A program made the position numbers and the translations under genes. From positions 62,543,675-62,607,674 of the forward strand of contig OY997594.1 in assembly GCA_963921825.1 (NCBI GenBank): a stretch of 64,000 nucleotides of DNA. Reading direction: 5' to 3'. This document shows, in pieces, positions 58,132 to 64,000 of this stretch. Position 1 is the stretch's first letter, and each line of letters begins with the position of its first letter. The notes beneath the pieces were generated by a model. The model was not told the DNA's origin. It saw only the letters and a program-made list of their open reading frames with translations, and searched no databases. The stretch is from Erodium maritimum (Eukaryota > Streptophyta > Magnoliopsida > Geraniales > Geraniaceae).

Positions 58132-59938
58132 CTGGTGGTCTTGGGTGACCCCCGGATCGATAATTCACACCCGGAACGAGTTATGGAAGTGATTCGTGAA
58201 AATTTGGAAAATGTGATTAGAAACATTAATTGCGGAATTAGAACGCTCGGACATCGGAAATTGATTCCGCCAAGTGCGTTGGAACGCGTGAATTTAATTA
58301 GGATTGACAGAAACGAAAATGGAAATTTTTGGGACACCGAGGGACGTTTTCCTGATCCCGGGCATATTCGCCAAACCGGGCGAAATGGGCCATTCCGGGC
58401 TCATTTTGACAAGCTGAGTAATTGGGGATTTGTTTGGGTGTTTTCTCTTTAATCATCCTTGAATTATTATTAAGTCTCGTATTACTTTGTGATCTTAGAC
58501 GCTTTTTCCGATCACGGCGGAGGAGGCTACTAGGCGACTCGTGGTTGCTCGTGTTGGATAGCGGTTGAGGTAGGGAAAAGTAGTGAATACCGGTTTAATT
58601 GCGGAAAGTTACTAGAATGCATATAGGATATGAATAACCGGAATAATTGTAGAATCACATGTAGGATGTGAATAACTAGCGTAGTCATATAAATATGGAA
58701 CCACTTGCGGGCCATGTCGTGCCCGTAGGTGTGAGATTTGTTGTGCTGTAGTATCGCATGTGGGCCAGGTCGTGCCCGTAGGATTGTGTGTTGGTTGCGC
58801 TTGTTGTGATTAGTAACTTGTAATGTTCGGTATGTGGTATTCTCCGTTGTTAAATTAAGGGTCATGATATGTTATGAGAACGTGGTGACTGTCAGTGTGA
58901 GTTATTGACTTGTGATATGATCAGGTGATTGATAGACCGATGCTGTGTGTCCTGGTATGATATGTTGGTATGATAAGTTCGGTGTGATATGTTGGTATGA
59001 TATGTTCGGTGTGTTACGTTGGTATGATATGTTTGGTACGATGTGTCCCGAGGTGTGGTGTTCCGGGGTGATATCCATACCGTGGAGAATTCTGGTATAA
59101 GATACCTAGGCCGACGAGTGTTCCGGTATGGTATGTGTGGTGTGATTTGTACCCCGTGCTACAGAAAGATTTCCGACCGAGGTGTGTGCTGGTCTGGTAT
59201 GTTTGATATGAGTTGTACCCCCATGTTGTGTGTTTCGGGAGGATATCTAGGCCGATGTCGAGTTTGGTACGATATGGTTGAGCCGGACTAGGGAATCCGG
59301 TGCATGGGATGATATCTAGGCCGATGGCGAGTTCGGTACGATATGTTGAGTCGTGCCAAGGAAGCCGGCGTATTGTGATGGGATACTTAGTGTGAATGTG
59401 GTTACTTATGACGGTCTTGTGATCCTCTATGATTTTTGAATACCTTTATGTCTGAGTGTCGGTTCAGTACCGAATTTGATTTGCGTATGACTCCCGAGTG
59501 GGGTCAAGCGTTGTTTTTGGGTTATTGGTTTAAATGATCTTTGTTATTGCCTTACTAGTATGCCATAATCGGACGGGTATCCGTGGTGGTGAGCAATTGC
59601 TCACTCCCTTTACTACTTTTTCCTACTGAGCGAAAGCTCACCCCCTTTTCTACTGTTCTACAGGTTTTGATCGCGATGTGATTTAGAGGACGTCTTGAAG
59701 TTTGGGAGCTTAGTGAGAGTCCTAGTTTGGATGGTCTAGAGACGTACTTTCCTTTTTGTACTAGACTTCGTATTACTTGAATTTCGAGCATTTGACTCTT
59801 GTTCTCGGAATTTTTGGTTTGAACTATTATTATTGGAGATTTACTTCGTTTAAGTTTGCTTTTATTATTAATATTTTTAGCTCACGTCTCGATTCCGGTC
59901 AAAACCGGATTTGGGGCGTGACACATCCCCTCCCCGAG

Positions 59939-61703
59939 TTCCTACTTTACAATGGGATTCGACGAGTGGGAAGGCACTGATAGAGGTTCTCCCACGGACA
60001 TCGACAGAGGCGTTGGGCTTGGGTCGATATGTTCACAATCGGGATAGGATACCACTCATCCCCGCTCCCCTCACGGCTCCACCTCCTCCATTTGCTCATG
60101 TTCTCCGGTTTGAGGATGGGCCTCCATCGTCCCCTCCACTTCAATGGGACCCGGCACGTGGAAAAGCTCTGATTGAGGAGCTTCCGAGGACGGTAGCGGA
60201 AGCTTTAGGGTTGGGGCGTTCACTCCCTAACATGGAGATAATCCCGCTAATCCCTTCCATTCTCACATTACCGGCTGGCTTGGCTCGTGGCCGGCAGACC
60301 CTATCCTCGGAGGAGCCCCCTTCTCCCACGACGTCAGTATTGCCGAACCTTCAGGATTCTCTAGCATCTCTGTAGGAAAGGCTCTCTTCCTGCTCCATTG
60401 AAGAAGACGTTGAGGTGGTGGTCCCATACTTGTCGGTCAACTCTATTGTCATTTTCCGTCAACAGTTTGGGTTGGCGGGTAAGCTTTGGGAAACAAAGCC
60501 TCCCCGGAAGGACATGCTTTTTCGGATCTTCACTGCTTCTTGGGGATGTTCGGCGGAGGGCCTGGTGGTCAAGGATCTTGGCTAGTCTTTTGTTGGTTTT
60601 TACTTCAAGATGACAACAGCTCGGGATTGGGTTCGGGGTAACGAGCCCTGGTGCTTCGAAAACCGTCCTCTCTTTCTCGGAGACTTGGATTCCTATGCCC
60701 GGAACGTTCCGGCATTGGATCGTCTGTAACTTTGGGTCTATGCTCGGGGCCTCCCGCCTTTGTTCGGATGAAGGCGACATGAGAGACGATCGGTGGCGCT
60801 CTTGGGGTCTGTGTAGCCGTCCCCTGTAACCAATGGGTGATGTGCTGGGGATGTATTGTAAAGGTGCGCTACTGGAACTTTATTGAGCGCCCTCTTAGAC
60901 GGAGTCTCCTTCTCTAGCTCAAAGAATTTCTGGACCCAATAAGGATCGATCCCACATACTCCAAGCTTCCCAACTTCTGCTTTAACTATGGGCGGATCAA
61001 TCATGTTGTGCAGGACTGTGGGAGGGAGCTTTTGGGCACACCGAGATACGATACTTCCATTATGTAGTATCATAAGGACAAGTTGGCGAAGCCCTATGCA
61101 ACGGATTGGACGTAGACATCAGCGTAGAGTACTTAGGTGACTGTGGGGTATGTTTCCCCGAGCACTGTATCTAAGGGCTCCTCGTCTCGAGGAGGGAGCC
61201 CGTGTGTTTCCCCGAGCACTATATCTAACCATGCAGGTCGTCGGGTCAGCACCCAGACCTTGATAATGGATCCCGGTTGGAAAATTTTGGTGACCTACCA
61301 GCTGTCTAGTGATAGGGTCAATGAAGTTTTAGCGCCCATTCCGTCTAGCCACATAGATAGTGAAGGATATGCTACCGTAGGAGTAAAGAAGACTTTTGCT
61401 GATGCTCCCTGGCATGATCAGGCGAGGGCTGGCAAGCAGCCCTGCCAAGAGGAATGTTATCCTTATCAGGCTTTATGGGTTGTCTTTAGGAGGGGTCCCT
61501 GGCGGAATCCTTGCCTCCTACTGATGCAGTCCACGCTCGTGATTTGGACTAGGACTTTCAGTATAATCTTCTTATCCCCCACCTTTCCTTCCTTTTTTTA
61601 TGGCGTTCCAATACCGTTTGTGACGATTCAAGTACTTCAAAGAACTGCGAACACTTTTTTCTATGTCTGTTCTTTCCTCATGGTCAGGGAGTATGTTCCC
61701 TAG
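59939..61703 (+). pseudogene. LINE-ORF1-like relic, 3' part with DUF4283-type domain
   Basis: From 59,939 the frame continues that of 45,403-45,555. It holds two similar blocks: LQWDSTSGKALIEVLPRTST then EALGLGRYVHN, and LQWDPARGKALIEELPRTVA then EALGLGRSLPN, each followed by IPLIP. A stop follows at about 60,375. Another frame (about 60,395-60,760) encodes a DUF4283-like domain (RQQFGLAGKLWETKPPRKDM, ARDWVRGNEPWCFENRPLFL, WVYARGLPPLF) containing several stops. This domain is typical of plant LINE ORF1 and related proteins. The rest, to 61,703, has an open frame without a known domain. The sequence is decayed. Confidence 0.55.
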
Positions 61704-62453
61704 CGCACATCTATGTAGCTAGATTCTAAATTTATAATATTGCACCTTTTAGTAAAAAAAACAACAACACCGAAAGTTTAGATCTTTAATCAGCAAACAA
61801 GTTCAAAGAGCTTAAATTACCAAACCCAGTACTCATGCCATTTTTGTGGAACAGTATAATGATATTTTTTGGAAATCTGAGTTAGATTGGAGGGCGTTTT
61901 TGACATTGCGAACAAAAAAACTAACAATTCTCTTACCTTGAACATATATCTATAGTCCATGTAAAAACGTAATAGTTCACAGTTAGAAAATGTGACGAAA
62001 AGTCAGCTGCAATCAGGAAGGTGGATACAAAGGTAAATCTGGGATAAGAAAAAGAGTTTCCCCTAAATTATAATCGCCATTTCTTATGTGATTCGTATCA
62101 ATGGGTTCATTTTTGCGCTATAAGTTATTTTTGACAAACATGTTATTGCCTAACTTATTTTAGGAACTAATTTTTCATTATATTGTCAAACAACAAGGGA
62201 AAATAACTAATCTCAATCGAGAAATAGATGCAAATGTTTTTTCTATGCTATGATGAAGTTGTTGTCGGATGGTGATTGATTGAGGGAATATCATCATGTA
62301 GTAGGGTAGAAATAACCATCCGTTCGAGAGACAGTTTTAACGAGATGTAGATATGTTCATCTCCTATTTTGCTTCCACTCATTAGATAGATCCACTATCG
62401 AACCTTTATATTGTAAATATTAGAACATAAAAACGATACAATTTTATTCTTGT
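61704..62453. other. No recognised gene
   Basis: AT-rich non-coding sequence. No repeats, ends or domains were recognised. Confidence 0.4.
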
Positions 62454-62812
62454 ATTTTTTTTTTGATCGGCAAAGCAAACTTGTATTGCTTTCTCAAGAA
62501 CACACACAAACACTCAAAGGACTACATTTTGTAAACTTGATGTTATACATCTTTAGTCCTTTTGGCTCTTATTTATAGGAAAATATTACAAGTAACACCC
62601 AACAAAATACTAAATGCACCTATTACACTTACCCCACTAACACTATATTAATACCCATTACACCACATTATCACCATTTAATCATCCACTAACCCACTAA
62701 TAAGACACATCATAATCTACTTATTCTAATAGTAACATACTAACACATATTATATTTAACTAATAAAATTAATAATAATTATAAACAAGATTAAATCCAA
62801 CAGTAAACGGTG
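62454..62812 (-). mobile_element. LINE-like 3' tail or related AT-rich fragment (tentative)
   Basis: It starts with a T-run and GATCGGCAAAGCAAACTTG, the same style of reversed LINE 3' end as near 1,329 and 3,893. It is followed by AT-rich sequence with no coding and abuts the leader of the right-edge gypsy element. Confidence 0.4.
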
Positions 62813-62839
62813 CATGTTGAGCCGATTTTAATCATAAGC

Positions 62840-64000
62840 CAACACGGCCAAGCAACAACAACACCCGCCCACCGGGCCAACCAAAGTCACACAACACGCC
62901 CACCGGGCCAAACAATTTAAAAACTTTCCCCTTTTCATTACCAAACCCCATTTCTTAACATTAGGTAGTTACAACCCGGTCCAGGCGTCCCCGAACTACA
63001 TTGTACCCACTTGACGTCAACACCGTCACGCTCGACCATAGGGGCGCCCCTGAGTCGAGTCGCGACAGCTTAAAAACTTTTCACGCAGCAACACACAAAC
63101 AGTATGCCAGTAACCCCGTACTGCACATACACACAACACAAGCAGGACTCACAACACAACGGGTCTACACACGGTTCCCGACCTGCGTACCCAACGTACG
63201 ACGGGACTTTACCGGCTCGACTCTCCCCACCTAATTGACGTACAGTCCGAGGTGTGAAACCTCGAGCTCTGATACCAAGCTGTCACGCCCCAATTTCAGT
63301 GAACCGAACTCGGGACGCGAACATTTAAAATAACAAACACTTTGAAACTTTTTCCATTAAAATCACTTCAAAAAAATACCAGTTTAGTTCAACAAAATAA
63401 TAATTACAACTCAAAATAAAACGTCCCTCAAGCGGACAAAATGCGAGGTATCCGTCGCTAGACTAAAAAGTAACCCGGACTCCTGCCCCTAGCTCTTCAA
63501 GCTTCGGAAGCTCACCTAGTCCGACCTGTGACAAGTACATGTAGGAAAAGCAGCTAGGGGTGAGCGTTCGCTCACCACCACAGATAACAGACTGACTACG
63601 GCATAATTCGCAGACAATGCCGGTAACACCCAAAACCAACCCAAAACCGGGAAAAACAATCTCCAACCCAAGTACTCAAAAGACCCACAACAGTTACCTT
63701 CCTCAACAGACTCAACACTCGGACTCGTGATGTAAACCCGACACAACCATTGACGACATCCTCCAAAGACGCGACAGAAAACTACGCAACACCAAACAAG
63801 ATCACAAAGTATCGCACACTAAACAAGATCACAAAGGATCGCATTCCTGCCAGCTGCTCAGTGCCAAAGAACGCTCGCAACCTCCCGAGACTCTAAATCT
63901 GTCAGGCCAGCCAAAGAACGCTCGCAACCTCCCGAGACTCTAACTCGGTCAGGCCAGCCAAAGAACGCTCGCAACCTCCTGAGACTCTAACTCGGCCAGG
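62840..64000 (-). mobile_element. Second gypsy element of the same family, partial at the window edge
   Basis: The leader (62,840-63,258) matches 54,640-55,093 of the young element. The primer site lies at about 63,260-63,277, and a 5' LTR starting TGTCACGCCCCAATTTCAG (plus) begins at 63,281 and runs off the window. The LTR parallels the young element for its first several hundred bases with visible divergence. No gag is present, because the leader ends near 62,840 against unrelated AT-rich sequence. It is incomplete and older than the element at 46,622-58,131. Confidence 0.85.
63864..64000. repeat. 47-bp tandem repeat in the right-edge LTR
   Basis: Three units of about 47 bp (CCAAAGAACGCTCGCAAC then CTCCCGAGACTCTAACTCGG) lie at the same distance from the LTR end (about 580 bp) as the 48-bp array of the young element. 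The units share scattered identity with the 48-mer (CGCAA, CGA.ACT, TCGG.TCAGG). The array continues past the window edge. Confidence 0.8.

Larger units (their letters stand above)
45556..59933 (+). mobile_element. Gypsy solo LTR (about 2.9 kb), split by a younger gypsy element
   Basis: On the plus strand it begins TGTGAGAACCGCCCCCGG and ends TTTGGGGCGTGACA, with the 5-bp duplication catcc at 45,551-45,555 and 59,934-59,938. Its own sequence is 45,556-46,621 plus 58,137-59,933. No primer site, polypurine tract or coding lies beside it, so it is a solo LTR left by recombination. Its end (GGGGCGTGACA) and the word GAGCGAAAGCTCACC resemble the LTR of the element inserted in it, suggesting a related chromovirus lineage. 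A region of about 20-bp repeats (GGTATGATATGTT type) lies at 58,950-59,345. Confidence 0.9.

Overview
This window is nuclear DNA of a flowering plant, probably a eudicot. The signs are spliced host-gene remnants (a ubiquitin-L40 gene and a plant-type aspartyl protease), plant CACTA and hAT DNA transposons, L1-type LINEs with a plant zf-RVT domain, and Ty1/copia and Ty3/gypsy elements with typical plant primer sites. No intact host gene is visible. Almost everything is transposable elements, many nested inside one another. The species cannot be told from the sequence.

Left block (1-13,020). A CACTA (En/Spm type) transposon runs from 546 to 10,991, with matching CACTACTCCAG ends and a 3-bp target duplication (tct). 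It holds a degenerate CCCT-rich array, non-coding sequence and a nearly full-length L1-type LINE (LINE-1, 3,893-10,503, minus) bounded by a 17-bp duplication. Just right of the CACTA lies a diverged ubiquitin-ribosomal protein L40 gene (minus), probably a pseudogene, and then a small LINE ORF1 relic.

Middle block (13,035-34,530) is a four-deep nest. An old copia relic (plus) is split by LINE-2 (minus, same family as LINE-1). LINE-2 is split by a copia element with LTRs (17,645-32,113, minus, target duplication caaac). That copia is split by a tandem pair of non-autonomous gypsy (Athila/Tat-like) units at 18,320-28,599, which share a middle LTR. One unit encodes gag and protease. The other encodes a small zinc-knuckle protein.

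Next block (34,797-45,125) holds LINE-like tails, an aspartyl-protease pseudogene (37,426-38,673, minus) and a non-coding LTR element (38,675-43,308) whose 5-bp duplication, CATGG on the gene strand, contains that gene's start codon. A gypsy solo LTR (40,158-41,513) sits inside this element. A 928-bp hAT-type element (43,870-44,797) with an 8-bp duplication follows.

Right block (45,125-64,000). A LINE-ORF1-like sequence (plus) is interrupted by a 2.9-kb gypsy solo LTR (45,556-59,933, duplication catcc). That LTR is interrupted in turn by an 11.5-kb chromovirus-type gypsy element (46,622-58,131, minus, duplication ctggt). This gypsy looks whole and very young: its 3-kb LTRs differ at only about five sites plus one 48-bp repeat unit. 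A second member of the same family enters the window at the right edge.

All identities and divergences were judged by eye. Family names rest on motif recognition, not on searches.
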